A stretch of 64,000 nucleotides of DNA from SB11 sp943370295 (GTDB lineage Bacteria; Bacteroidota; Bacteroidia; UBA8524): assembly GCA_943370295.1 (NCBI GenBank), contig CALRQL020000006.1:1-64000 (forward strand), written 5' to 3'. The notes beneath the pieces are model-generated. The model searched no databases, was not told the origin of the DNA, and saw nothing but the letters and a program-made list of their open reading frames with translations. Positions 1 through 7,829 of this stretch are shown here, in pieces; positions within the stretch are counted from its first letter, which is position 1; each line of letters begins with the position of its first letter. The position numbers and the translations under genes were made by a program.

Positions 1-552
1 TGTTTACCAGTAGCCCTGAATATAAAATTCAGGGCTTTTGCCCCCAGCCCTCCGAATGGTTTAAAACCATTCGGACGAGCTCTATTAATAGATGCGGGCT
101 TTATGCCCGTCGGGGAAACGGAATGCCGTCAGGGTACGACAGGTATAAAACCTGTCGCTATTGATAGAGTGTAGCACAAGATGCATATTTTTTGTTTTTG
201 CAACGAAGTCACAAAGACACAAAGTTCCCTAAATTCATATCCGTTTTGCGTCTTCGCGACTTTGTAGCTTAGGAATAATTGTTTAACAGTAGCCCTGAAT
301 ATAAAATTCAGGGCTTTTGCCCACAGCTCGTCCCGAATGGTTTAAAACCATTCGGGACGGGCTCTATTAATAGCGACGGGCTTTATGCCCGTCGGGGAAA
401 CGGAATGCCGTCAGGGTACGACAGGTATAAAACCTGTCGCTATTGATAGCGTGTAGCACAAGATGCATATTTTTTGTTTTTGCAACGAAGTCACAAAGAC
501 ACAAAGTTCCCTAATACATATCCGTTTTGCGTCTTAGTGCTTTGGTGGCATA
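1..552. repeat. Tandem duplication of a hairpin-rich intergenic unit
   Basis: Two near-identical units follow one another with a period of about 279 bp (1-279 and 280-552). Each holds the same series of small inverted repeats: AGCCCTGAAT/ATTCAGGGCT, CCGAATGGTTT/AAACCATTCGG, GACGGGC/GCCCGTC (partly degraded in the first unit) and ACAGGT/ACCTGT. The short loops are always TTTAAAA, TTTAT or TATAAAA. Each unit ends in a longer imperfect palindrome built from CACAAAGACACAAAG. No coding frame fits. A related hairpin series recurs at 25491-25610, so this is a dispersed, probably mobile or REP-like intergenic element. The remaining stretch to 691 shows nothing further. Confidence 0.8.
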
Positions 553-691
553 AGAAAGGAGTAGCGACGGGCTTTATGACTGTCGGAAAATCCATCGGGG
601 TTCTTTCAATTCGTCGAAAAACTCGTTTTTCTTTTATTACTTCAAAATAAAAATAGGTATAAATGCGTACTTATTTTAATTCCCTATCCTT

Positions 692-699
692 TATATTTG
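692..699 (+). promoter_or_regulatory. Bacteroidota -7 box TATATTTG
   Basis: This is an exact TAnnTTTG match about 26 bp upstream of the ATG at 726. No clear TTTG -33 box lies at the usual distance, so the assignment rests on the -7 element alone. Confidence 0.4.
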
Positions 700-725
700 A
701 TTTACCTAACTAAACGTACTACCGT

Positions 726-1445
726 ATGAATCCCTCTGTTATTGCCATTATTATTGTGGCCGCCATGTGGTTAGCCGCCATCTTCCTATCACTAAAAACC
801 ACTATTATTAAAGACATTAGTGATAGCCCTAACAAGCCCTACAGCTTTTCGCGCACGCAACTGCTGTGGTGGACACTTCTTATTGCCTCGTGTTTTATAC
901 TTGGGTTTGCCTACAACGAAAACCTACCCGCCATTAATAACACAGCCCTTGCCTTGTTAGGTATAGGACTGGGCACTACTACCCTTGCCCGTGTGGTGGA
1001 TAATAATCAGGTAAATCAATCAAGCACCAATAATATTGTGCGCCACCAAAACCAAGCATCGCAAGGCTTTTTTACCGATTTGTTATCAGACGATACCGGT
1101 ATCAGTGTTCACCGTTTTCAATCGTTTGTATTTAATGTGATTTTTGGGATAGCCTATATTACCGATTTTTTTAATCTTAATTATACCTTACCTACGTACG
1201 ACAATCAACAGTTATTATTATTGGGTATTAGCTCGGGCGCATACGTAGCTTTGAAGATGAACGAAAATGGAATAAGCGGGGGGACTCAACAAGCTGCCAA
1301 CCAACCAAGTCCAGCGGTTCCGCCTACTGTACAGCCAAGCTACACCGCACCTGCTAACACATTTCAACCTACAACGTCAGTTCCGCCCATACCTCCCGTA
1401 CAACCTATCACACCTACAGACCCTACTACGCCACCAAGTAATTAG
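726..1445 (+). CDS. Membrane protein with internal duplication and Pro-rich tail
   Basis: Unknown function; I do not recognise a named family. The 239 residues contain about five hydrophobic segments (near 4-23, 45-63, 72-88, 132-149 and 162-177), then a Pro/Thr/Gln-rich tail from about 185. The body seems to be an internal duplication: R-x-Q at 43-45 is followed 35 residues later by LLGI-x-x-G, and R-x-Q at 130-132 is followed 35 residues later by LLGISSG. A soluble insert of about 40 residues (91-130) separates the halves. The tail would be a flexible linker or cell-envelope anchor. It is transcribed alone, with a terminator behind it and a -7 box 26 bp ahead. The gene call is good; the role is open. 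Confidence 0.8.
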   Translation: MNPSVIAIIIVAAMWLAAIFLSLKTTIIKDISDSPNKPYSFSRTQLLWWTLLIASCFILGFAYNENLPAINNTALALLGIGLGTTTLARVVDNNQVNQSSTNNIVRHQNQASQGFFTDLLSDDTGISVHRFQSFVFNVIFGIAYITDFFNLNYTLPTYDNQQLLLLGISSGAYVALKMNENGISGGTQQAANQPSPAVPPTVQPSYTAPANTFQPTTSVPPIPPVQPITPTDPTTPPSN

Positions 1446-1476
1446 TTTTTTTGTTGTTTTATAGATAAGTGATTTT

Positions 1477-1505
1477 AAAAACCCTGCTATATGCAGGGTT
1501 TTTAG
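1477..1505 (+). terminator. Rho-independent terminator
   Basis: AAAACCCTGC and GCAGGGTTTT form a perfect stem over a TATAT loop, followed by T residues. It closes the transcript of the 726-1445 gene and lies 25 bp before the next start. The flanking A-run could also make it work on the other strand. Confidence 0.8.
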
Positions 1506-1529
1506 TTTATTTGTATTTGTTTACAAACT

Positions 1530-1928
1530 ATGAATATAAAACGATTAAATATTACCGGCGGTGCCCCTTGGGAAGATATTGTAGGGTATTGTCGCGCTGT
1601 AAGGGTAGGAAATACTATTGAGGTAGCAGGCACCACTGCCGTTGATGAGAACGGAGTTACAGTAGGTATTGGTGATATGTACGCGCAAACCCGTTTTATT
1701 CTGCAAAAAATTGAGAAGGCATTACAGCAAGCAGGTGCAACCATGAGTGATGTGGTGCGTACCCGAATGTTTGTAACCGATATAAACCGTTGGGAAGAGG
1801 CGGGAGAAGCACACGGTGAATTTTTTAAAGACATAAAACCTGTTGCTACAATGGTTGAAGTGAATGCACTCATAAACCCTGAATTACTAATTGAAATTGA
1901 AGTATCTGCAATAATTATTGATAACTAA
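1530..1928 (+). CDS. RidA/YjgF/UK114-family protein lacking the RidA arginine
   Basis: A 132-residue protein of the YjgF/YER057c/UK114 superfamily, usually trimeric. Visible landmarks are VGNTIEVAGTTAVDENG, the VVRTRMFVTDI strand-helix unit and the C-terminal VEVNAL...LLIEIEVSAI block. True RidA enzymes deaminate enamine/imine intermediates with an Arg in VEVARLP (Arg105 of E. coli RidA). The aligned residue here is Ala, so 2-iminobutanoate deaminase activity is unlikely; it fits the Arg-less Rid subgroups of unclear role. It abuts the methyltransferase start directly (0-bp gap), so the two are probably co-transcribed. Confidence 0.9.
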   Translation: MNIKRLNITGGAPWEDIVGYCRAVRVGNTIEVAGTTAVDENGVTVGIGDMYAQTRFILQKIEKALQQAGATMSDVVRTRMFVTDINRWEEAGEAHGEFFKDIKPVATMVEVNALINPELLIEIEVSAIIIDN

Positions 1929-2732
1929 ATGGAAAACTATGAAGGCTTTTTTGAAGCCAACCGTGAGTTGTGGAACAAACGCACCACAATACATAAAGAC
2001 ACTGACTTTTATGATGTAAAAGGCTTTTTAGAAGGCCGTAATGTTTTAACCCCTATCGAAATGGCTGAAATTGCCAATGAAGTGAGCGGCAAAAGCCTTC
2101 TACACTTGCAATGTCATTTCGGGATGGATACCTTGTGCTTTGCCCGTTTGGGAGCAGAAGTTACCGGGGTTGATTTATCGGACAATGCTATTACAGAGGC
2201 TCGACAACTGGCCGAAAAAGCAGACATTAAAGCTGATTTTGTTTGTTGCAATGTGTACGATACCCGCCAACACATTAGCAAAACGTTTGATATTGTTTAC
2301 ACTTCGTACGGCACTATTGGCTGGCTGCCCGATTTAAATAAGTGGGCACAGGTAATTGCTGAAAGCCTAAACAAAGGCGGCGTATTTTACATGGCCGATT
2401 TTCATCCTGTGATATGGATGCTTGATGACGATATGACGTTTTTAAAGTACCCGTATTATAACAAAGATGTAATTATTACTGAAAATCAAGGCACCTATGC
2501 TGATACATCGGCAGCTATTAGAGAAAAAGAGTATAGCTGGAACCATAGTATAAGCGAAATATTAAATGCTTTAATAACTAAGGGACTGGAAATTCAAGTT
2601 TTTAACGAGCATTATTATTCGCCTTACAACTGCTTCCAAAACACGGTAGAAATAGCTCCCGACCGTTGGCAAATAAAAGGTCTTGAGGGAATTATCCCGA
2701 TGGTGTACTCGATTAGAGCTGTTAAGAAGTAA
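1929..2732 (+). CDS. Class I SAM-dependent methyltransferase
   Basis: This 267-residue protein has a Rossmann-type methyltransferase core. Motif I is LLHLQCHFGMDTL (about 57-69) and the acidic end of strand beta-2 is VTGVDLS with Asp near 82. A post-I segment (FVCCNVYD) and motif IV/V-like YTSYGTIGWL follow. The C-terminal half probably carries the substrate pocket. This HLQCHFG subgroup is common in bacteria, but its acceptor is generally unknown. It starts immediately after the RidA-like stop and is followed by a GNAT gene 4 bp later, making a compact cluster of small modifying enzymes. The substrate cannot be read from the sequence. Confidence 0.9.
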   Translation: MENYEGFFEANRELWNKRTTIHKDTDFYDVKGFLEGRNVLTPIEMAEIANEVSGKSLLHLQCHFGMDTLCFARLGAEVTGVDLSDNAITEARQLAEKADIKADFVCCNVYDTRQHISKTFDIVYTSYGTIGWLPDLNKWAQVIAESLNKGGVFYMADFHPVIWMLDDDMTFLKYPYYNKDVIITENQGTYADTSAAIREKEYSWNHSISEILNALITKGLEIQVFNEHYYSPYNCFQNTVEIAPDRWQIKGLEGIIPMVYSIRAVKK

Positions 2733-2736
2733 TTGT

Positions 2737-3258
2737 ATGTCCCGGAAAATCATCTTAGAAACACCTCGGCTATGCCTGTACGAAATGGCAGAAACTGATG
2801 CCTCCGATTTTTATGAATTGAACGCTGACCCTGAAGTGATGCGCTATACCGGCGATAAGGCTTTTGAAACTGTTGAGGAAGCACGGGAGTTGGTGCGCAA
2901 CTACAAGCAATACGAATTGCGCGGATATGGTAGGTGGACGATGATGCACAAGCAAACGGGAGAGTTTATAGGCTGGTGCGGACTTCGCTACTTGGAGGAT
3001 TGGCAAGAAACGGATATAGGTTACCGCTTGTTGCGCAAATTTTGGAACCAAGGCTATGCTACTGAAGCCGCACAAGCCAGCATCGATTTTGGCTTTAACC
3101 AACTAAACCTCAGTCGCATCATAGGACGAGCGCATAAAGACAATGCTGCCTCTATCCGAGTATTTGAAAAACTGGGGCTTAGTTTTGAGAAATTTTACGA
3201 GGAAAATGGCGAAATAAGTGTTTTATTTGCCGTCCATATCCATCAGCCCCGGCAATAA
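2737..3258 (+). CDS. GNAT N-acetyltransferase, RimJ/RimL type
   Basis: A 173-residue GNAT protein. It begins with the typical IILETPRLCLYEM strand, has GWCGLRYLED, and carries the acetyl-CoA loop region YRLLRKFWNQGYATEAAQASIDFGF (about 95-120), then LNLSRIIGRAHKDNAASIRVFEKLGL. This matches the Acetyltransf_3/RimJ-RimL layout that acetylates protein N-termini or small amines. I start it at the ATG at 2737, since an in-frame ATG at 2683 lies inside the methyltransferase and adds 18 residues absent from the family. Only 4 bp separate it from the upstream stop. The substrate is unknown. Confidence 0.9.
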   Translation: MSRKIILETPRLCLYEMAETDASDFYELNADPEVMRYTGDKAFETVEEARELVRNYKQYELRGYGRWTMMHKQTGEFIGWCGLRYLEDWQETDIGYRLLRKFWNQGYATEAAQASIDFGFNQLNLSRIIGRAHKDNAASIRVFEKLGLSFEKFYEENGEISVLFAVHIHQPRQ

Positions 3259-3826
3259 AGTGCGCCTTGATTTCAGTATATCTTCCGGCAGACCGGTTTC
3301 CGATAAATTTATCGAGCTGGGCATTACGTCGTTTGCAAAAGCCGCACAATATGTACAGCAATTGCCTTACAAACGCAATAGTAATAAATCAGATATATTA
3401 GGCCCGCTCAAGGAGCAACAAGGCACCTGTAGCACTAAGCATGCCTTGTTGGCGCAATTGGCGTTTGAAAATAAACACGCTGATATTGTATTAAAACTGG
3501 GCATTTTTAGAATGGGCGCAAAATACTCACCTGCTGTGGGAAAAGTACTTAGTAAATACGGGTTAGAGTTTATTCCTGAAGCCCATAATTACCTCTGCTA
3601 CAAAGGGCAGGTATTTGATTTTACAACTCCTGATGCTTCGCCCGATAAGTTTTTTGACGACCTTATTGTGGAAATTACTATCGACCCAAACGAAATTACC
3701 GATTTCAAAGTTTCTTACCACAAAGAGTTGTTGCAAAAATGGATTTTATACACTCCCCTGTCGTTTACGTTGGATGAGTTGTGGAAAATACGGGAAGAAT
3801 GTATCGCCGCACTATCAGCCAACTGA
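3218..3826 (+). CDS. Unknown protein with a transglutaminase-like Cys-His-Asp pattern
   Basis: I do not recognise the family. The 202-residue protein (counted from GTG 3218) has GTCSTKHALLAQLA with Cys71, then PEAHNYLCYKGQVFDFTTP with His123 and Asp134. This order and spacing (nucleophile at the start of a helix, then His and Asp on adjacent strands) is what transglutaminase-like or other papain-fold enzymes show, so a cysteine peptidase or acyltransferase is possible; this is inference. The start is uncertain: GTG at 3218 overlaps the GNAT gene by 41 bp, while GTG at 3260 would begin just after its stop. It appears to be the last gene of the 1530-3826 cluster. Confidence 0.75.
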   Translation: MFYLPSISISPGNKVRLDFSISSGRPVSDKFIELGITSFAKAAQYVQQLPYKRNSNKSDILGPLKEQQGTCSTKHALLAQLAFENKHADIVLKLGIFRMGAKYSPAVGKVLSKYGLEFIPEAHNYLCYKGQVFDFTTPDASPDKFFDDLIVEITIDPNEITDFKVSYHKELLQKWILYTPLSFTLDELWKIREECIAALSAN

Positions 3827-3854
3827 TTACAGCATAATTTCATCGGAAAAAAAC

Positions 3855-3884
3855 ATTGCTAATTACACAAGGTTGTTATTTTTG
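3855..3884 (+). promoter_or_regulatory. Bacteroidota promoter ATTG-N18-TATTTTTG
   Basis: An exact TAnnTTTG -7 box (3877-3884) has ATTG 18 bp upstream as -33 element. It lies about 20 bp before the ATG of the AIM24-family gene, so that gene is transcribed separately from the cluster before it. Confidence 0.6.
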
Positions 3885-3904
3885 CTATCAGTAGTTCAAA
3901 AAAT

Positions 3905-4690
3905 ATGAAAACTAATCACGAAATAGATTACAAAATTTACGGCGAAGAAATGCAGTTTGTTGAGGTAGAACTTGACCCTCAAGAAACGGTTGTAGCCGAA
4001 GCCGGCAGCTTTATGATGATGAAGGACGGCATAAAGATGGAAACCATTTTTGGCGATGGCACCCAACAACAGCAAGGCTTTATGGGCAAATTGTTTAGTG
4101 CGGGAAAACGCCTTATAACGGGCGAAAGCCTTTTTATGACGGCCTACACCAACTTGGGAAACACAAAAAACCACGTGTCGTTTGCTGCTCCCTATGCAGG
4201 TAAAATCATCCCCCTTGATTTGTATGAATTAGGCGGTAAAATTGTGTGCCAAAAAGATGCGTTTTTATGCGCTGCCAAAGGCGTTTCAGTGGGTATTGAG
4301 TTTCAGCGCAAGTTGGGTACCGGCTTGTTTGGCGGCGAAGGCTTTATTATGCAAAAGCTTGAAGGCGACGGCGTGGCCTTTGTTCACGCGGGCGGTATGG
4401 TGATTGAAAAAGAACTAATGCCCGGCGAAGCCCTTAAAATAGATACCGGTTGCATTGTAGCCTTTACTTCAGGTGTTGATTACGACATCCAGTTTGTTGG
4501 CGGTATTAAAAACACCATATTTGGCGGCGAGGGCTTGTTTTTTGCAGTGTTGCGCGGTCCCGGCAAGGTATGGATACAATCGTTACCTATCAGCCGTTTG
4601 GCCAGCCGCATTTTGCAATACGGCGGCGCAAGGCGCAAAGAAGAGGGCAGCCTTTTAGGTGGTCTTGGTAATTTGCTCGACGGTGATTAA
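3905..4690 (+). CDS. TIGR00266/AIM24 family protein
   Basis: A 261-residue member of the TIGR00266 family, related to the yeast mitochondrial protein AIM24, with a tryptophan-RNA-binding-attenuator-like beta fold. Landmarks are DYKIYGEEMQFVEVELDP, VVAEAGSFMMM, a GFMGKLFSAGKRLITGESLFMTAYTN block (about 70-95) and the repeated IFGGEG/LFGGEG turns. There is no signal peptide or membrane segment, so it should be cytosolic. The biochemical role of bacterial members is not established. It is a single-gene unit with its own promoter and terminator. Confidence 0.9.
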   Translation: MKTNHEIDYKIYGEEMQFVEVELDPQETVVAEAGSFMMMKDGIKMETIFGDGTQQQQGFMGKLFSAGKRLITGESLFMTAYTNLGNTKNHVSFAAPYAGKIIPLDLYELGGKIVCQKDAFLCAAKGVSVGIEFQRKLGTGLFGGEGFIMQKLEGDGVAFVHAGGMVIEKELMPGEALKIDTGCIVAFTSGVDYDIQFVGGIKNTIFGGEGLFFAVLRGPGKVWIQSLPISRLASRILQYGGARRKEEGSLLGGLGNLLDGD

Positions 4691-4713
4691 TAGTTAAAAT
4701 GCTTAATTTATAC

Positions 4714-4744
4714 AAAGGCGGTTTATAACAAACCGCCTTTTTCG
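4714..4744 (+). terminator. Rho-independent terminator
   Basis: AAAGGCGGTTT and AAACCGCCTTT pair perfectly around ATAAC and run into TTTTC. It ends the AIM24-family transcript. Confidence 0.85.
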
Positions 4745-4795
4745 TTTTCAATGGTCGTGCCGATAACTAACTTGCAAAACGATATACCTAAAACT

Positions 4796-5491
4796 ATGAA
4801 GAAATTTTTTTTGAATCTTATACTTAAACTGGGCTTGCAACCCGGACAAAAAACAGTTGCTCGCCAGCTACGCCAACCCAGCGGTAAATTAGGAGTTGCA
4901 GTGGGCAATAAAATGAACCATGGCAATGCATCGCTGTATGATTGGGTGCTTGAGCAAATGAATATTGCTGATAACAGCCGCTTGCTTGAAATTGGTTACG
5001 GAAACGGCAATCTGTTTTCCAAAGTATTTGCTAAAGCAAACAACCTACACATTACCGGGCTGGATTTTTCAGAGGAGATGTACAAACAAGCGGTTAAAAA
5101 TTGCCAATTGCAGGTACAGCAAAAACAATTGGATTTGCACTTTGGCAGTAGTGATGCAATGCCCTTTGCCGATAATAGTTTTGATGCTGTGTATTGCTGC
5201 AACGTGGTGTATTTTTGGGAAAACCCACAAGCTCATCTTGCTGAAGTGTATAGAGTACTAAAACCGGGCGGAAAGTTTTTTGCAGGAATACGTACCAAAC
5301 AAACCATGCTGCTGATGCCTTTTACCCAATACGGATTTGCCTTGCGCGAAAACCACGAGTGGGAAGAAGTGATAAAACAAAGCCCTTTAACGTTTGTTTC
5401 ACTACCTGTGGGGCTTGAACCCGAAATGAGTTTTAATGCAAAGCAATTTACTCCTGAATGTGCCTGTATTATTGCCCAAAAACAGGGGTAA
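4796..5491 (+). CDS. Class I SAM-dependent methyltransferase (Methyltransf_11 type)
   Basis: A 231-residue methyltransferase. Motif I is LLEIGYGNGNLF, followed by ITGLDFSEEMYKQA with the cofactor-binding acidic residue. Further landmarks are DAMPFADNSFDAVYCCNVVYFW and the post-core EVYRVLKPGGKFFAGI motif typical of Methyltransf_11 enzymes. An N-terminal cap (MKKFFLNLILKLGLQPGQ) precedes the core. An upstream in-frame ATG at 4751 would overlap the tail of the terminator region, so I prefer 4796. The acceptor is not evident; small-molecule or lipid/quinone targets are common in this group. Confidence 0.9.
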   Translation: MKKFFLNLILKLGLQPGQKTVARQLRQPSGKLGVAVGNKMNHGNASLYDWVLEQMNIADNSRLLEIGYGNGNLFSKVFAKANNLHITGLDFSEEMYKQAVKNCQLQVQQKQLDLHFGSSDAMPFADNSFDAVYCCNVVYFWENPQAHLAEVYRVLKPGGKFFAGIRTKQTMLLMPFTQYGFALRENHEWEEVIKQSPLTFVSLPVGLEPEMSFNAKQFTPECACIIAQKQG

Positions 5492-5540
5492 TGTGTTATA
5501 TTGCATAGCCACTAATTCCACCTCTAACCAAAAAAATTAT

Positions 5541-6023
5541 ATGAAATTAAAAGTAATAACCCTGTCGTTAGCTATTGTAGCATTGGCAGCTTGCAAACAA
5601 AAAACCGAAAAAAACCACGAAGGACACCACGGCGATAGCCCTGCTGCGCAAACTCCTGCTGCTGAAAATACAGCTACTACCAGTGAGAAAAAAGGAGTGT
5701 TTTTTGTGAACATTAAAGAAGGTGATATGGTAAAATCGCCTGTGATTGTGCAAATGGGCATCAATGGGATGGAAGTAGAGCCTGCGGGTGTGAAAAATGA
5801 AGGCAAAGGCCATCATCACATTATTATTGACGGTGCTGAAATTGAAACCGGACGTCCTGTGGCCAAAAACGCTACCCACATACATTACGGGCAAGGACAA
5901 ACTTCGGATACGTTAGAACTAACTCCCGGCCCTCACAAATTAACTTTGCAATTTGCGGATGGCTTGCACCAATCTTATGGCCCCGAATGGAGCAACACTA
6001 TTACAATAGTGGTAGAGAAATAA
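5541..6023 (+). CDS. DUF4399 domain lipoprotein
   Basis: A 160-residue lipoprotein. The signal peptide ends in the lipobox LAAC (Cys18), followed by a charged, Ala/Pro-rich linker. The DUF4399 domain starts at about residue 50: VFFVNIKEGDMVKSPVIVQMG, then GMEVEPAG and the His-rich GKGHHHIIIDG, ATHIHYG and LTLQFADGLHQSYGPEWS. The many His residues suggest metal binding, but no activity is established for this domain. I start at ATG 5541, because the longer frame back to 5436 overlaps the methyltransferase and would bury the signal peptide. A terminator follows. Confidence 0.9.
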   Translation: MKLKVITLSLAIVALAACKQKTEKNHEGHHGDSPAAQTPAAENTATTSEKKGVFFVNIKEGDMVKSPVIVQMGINGMEVEPAGVKNEGKGHHHIIIDGAEIETGRPVAKNATHIHYGQGQTSDTLELTPGPHKLTLQFADGLHQSYGPEWSNTITIVVEK

Positions 6024-6046
6024 GAACCATTTACCCCAATTTATAC

Positions 6047-6081
6047 AGCCCCGTTACCAATGCAGGTAGCGGGGCTTTTTT
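6047..6081 (+). terminator. Rho-independent terminator
   Basis: AGCCCCGTTACC pairs with GGTAGCGGGGCT (one G-T wobble) around AATGCA and is followed by TTTTT. It closes the DUF4399 lipoprotein transcript. Confidence 0.85.
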
Positions 6082-6141
6082 ACGTGTTTTTACGTAGAAA
6101 TTATCAGTAGTTGTTATTAATACGTTTTTTTGATAACAAGG

Positions 6142-6149
6142 TAGTTTTG
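6142..6149 (+). promoter_or_regulatory. -7 box TAGTTTTG
   Basis: An exact TAnnTTTG match 19 bp before the ATG at 6169. A well-spaced -33 box is not visible. Confidence 0.4.
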
Positions 6150-6168
6150 ATTAATAAAAACTACTATT

Positions 6169-7743
6169 ATGAAAAAAGTATTTTGGACTATCATTTATCT
6201 CATATTTTCAACAACGACATATTCACAAGATTTATTTCTTGATGAAACAACCCCTGTAATAAGAAATGTTGGTTTTTTCAATGGAAGTGGGCAAGTTATG
6301 TGGCAAACTGTTTTTGCTGCTAGGGATGTCGGCATGAATAAGTTATCTGATATCAAATCCGTAACCTTATCTGGTAAAGTAATTTTTAACGAAAACGAAC
6401 CTACCCAAAAGTTTGAAATGAATCTTGCCCCAGATGGAACTGATGGGAAAATTTTTGATGGAGTCATAAAAATTAATAGCGGAAATGCCATCACTACTCT
6501 TAGTGAGAGGCTTAATAATAGAAGATGGCTCAAGCTAGAAGTTTTAACAACTTACGTAATTAACAATATCAGATATTCATTACCTGAAGTGATATTTCAA
6601 AACACTCAAACTCCTAGGGAGAATTCAAAAATAGAAATAAAAAATAATGGCCTTTTACTTGACTCAAGCATCACATTTAATCTAAACATAACTGGTGTTT
6701 ACCCAATTCGACTAAGTCGAATTGAAATCTCCGATGGAAATGGATCCAAAAATTCTTTTGACAGAAATCAATTAACGGATTATTCAGGTATTGGAAACAA
6801 GAATGTTACCTTACCCATAATTCTCCAAAAAAAACAATACAATATCTCTATTGAAGGGGAATCAATTATCACAGGTGAAGTTATAAAGGAACAAAATAAT
6901 GTGAATTTTGAGGGGCAAACCAAAATAACGTCTATTAATGGTGACATTAACATATCCAATGGTTACAAATTTAATTTATTTGACACATCTATTAATACCT
7001 TTAAAATTACTACTATTGGTGATGCCCAAATATCTGTTGAATCATTATCCCCAAACTATGCCGTCAATCTAGTACACGCACTAAATGGAGTTTATGAGTT
7101 AACTATCGTAACTAAAAAGTTAGTTTTTGATGATAATGCGCAATTAATATTTTATTCAAATAACATACGTCTAAAGGGAATATGGGAGTTGTTCAGGCCA
7201 GATCTTATAACATCGTTATCTATATCTCAAGCAAAAAATAATAGCGTTGAATTTAGTTTCTCTTTTCCATCATGGGTAAAAGGAAATGTTGAGGTTGAAA
7301 TACCCAAAAATAGTAGCACACATCTAATTCAAAATTTCAAAGCTCTATCTACTACTAAAGGTAAAGAATTTAAGCTAACACTTAATAAAACAAGCTTTAA
7401 TAGTATTAATGACTCTAATGACTCCTTATTTACGGGGTCAATTATTGTTAAGCTATCCGGCAAAAGAATTATCTCTCAAGAGTTTAGCTTTTTAAATTTA
7501 GATTTTTATCTTAATAAAATTCAACAAGCTCAAGCCATTAGTAAAAAAAGTGAACGAAAAGAAGAATTAAAAAAAATACTCCTTTCTTTATTTGAAACAA
7601 CAGGCAATCAACCCCAAGATCCCGACTTAAAATCTATTATTAATAACTTAGCTTCAAAGAACACATCAGACAGAAAAGAAGGACAAAAACAAATCATTGA
7701 TACCGTAATTCGTTTAGCCCCATTATTAATAATGCTAATCTAA
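6169..7743 (+). CDS. Secreted protein of unknown function, AT-rich
   Basis: The 524 residues start with a Sec signal peptide (MKKVFWTIIYLIFSTTTYSQ). The rest is mainly beta-rich, Asn/Ser/Ile-rich sequence without a domain I recognise; repeated strand patterns suggest immunoglobulin-like or adhesin-like modules. The last 65 residues differ: a Lys/Glu-rich helical stretch (KKSERKEELKKILLSLF) and a hydrophobic C-terminus (LAPLLIMLI). There is no T9SS sorting domain. Codon use is clearly more AT-rich than in the neighbours (AAT, ATA, AAA dominate), which hints at later acquisition. It is a single-gene unit that converges on groEL. Confidence 0.75.
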   Translation: MKKVFWTIIYLIFSTTTYSQDLFLDETTPVIRNVGFFNGSGQVMWQTVFAARDVGMNKLSDIKSVTLSGKVIFNENEPTQKFEMNLAPDGTDGKIFDGVIKINSGNAITTLSERLNNRRWLKLEVLTTYVINNIRYSLPEVIFQNTQTPRENSKIEIKNNGLLLDSSITFNLNITGVYPIRLSRIEISDGNGSKNSFDRNQLTDYSGIGNKNVTLPIILQKKQYNISIEGESIITGEVIKEQNNVNFEGQTKITSINGDINISNGYKFNLFDTSINTFKITTIGDAQISVESLSPNYAVNLVHALNGVYELTIVTKKLVFDDNAQLIFYSNNIRLKGIWELFRPDLITSLSISQAKNNSVEFSFSFPSWVKGNVEVEIPKNSSTHLIQNFKALSTTKGKEFKLTLNKTSFNSINDSNDSLFTGSIIVKLSGKRIISQEFSFLNLDFYLNKIQQAQAISKKSERKEELKKILLSLFETTGNQPQDPDLKSIINNLASKNTSDRKEGQKQIIDTVIRLAPLLIMLI

Positions 7744-7760
7744 AAAATAATAAAACAAAA

Positions 7761-7790
7761 AAATCCCCGCCAAAATTGGCGGGGATTTTT
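7761..7790. terminator. Bidirectional terminator between convergent genes
   Basis: AAATCCCCGCCA and TGGCGGGGATTT form a perfect 12-bp stem with an AAAT loop, with A-run before and T-run after. It can end both the 6169-7743 transcript and the groES-groEL transcript. Confidence 0.9.
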
Positions 7791-7829
7791 TTGTTTATAG
7801 TGATATGCTGAAACAAGTTCAGCGCAAGA

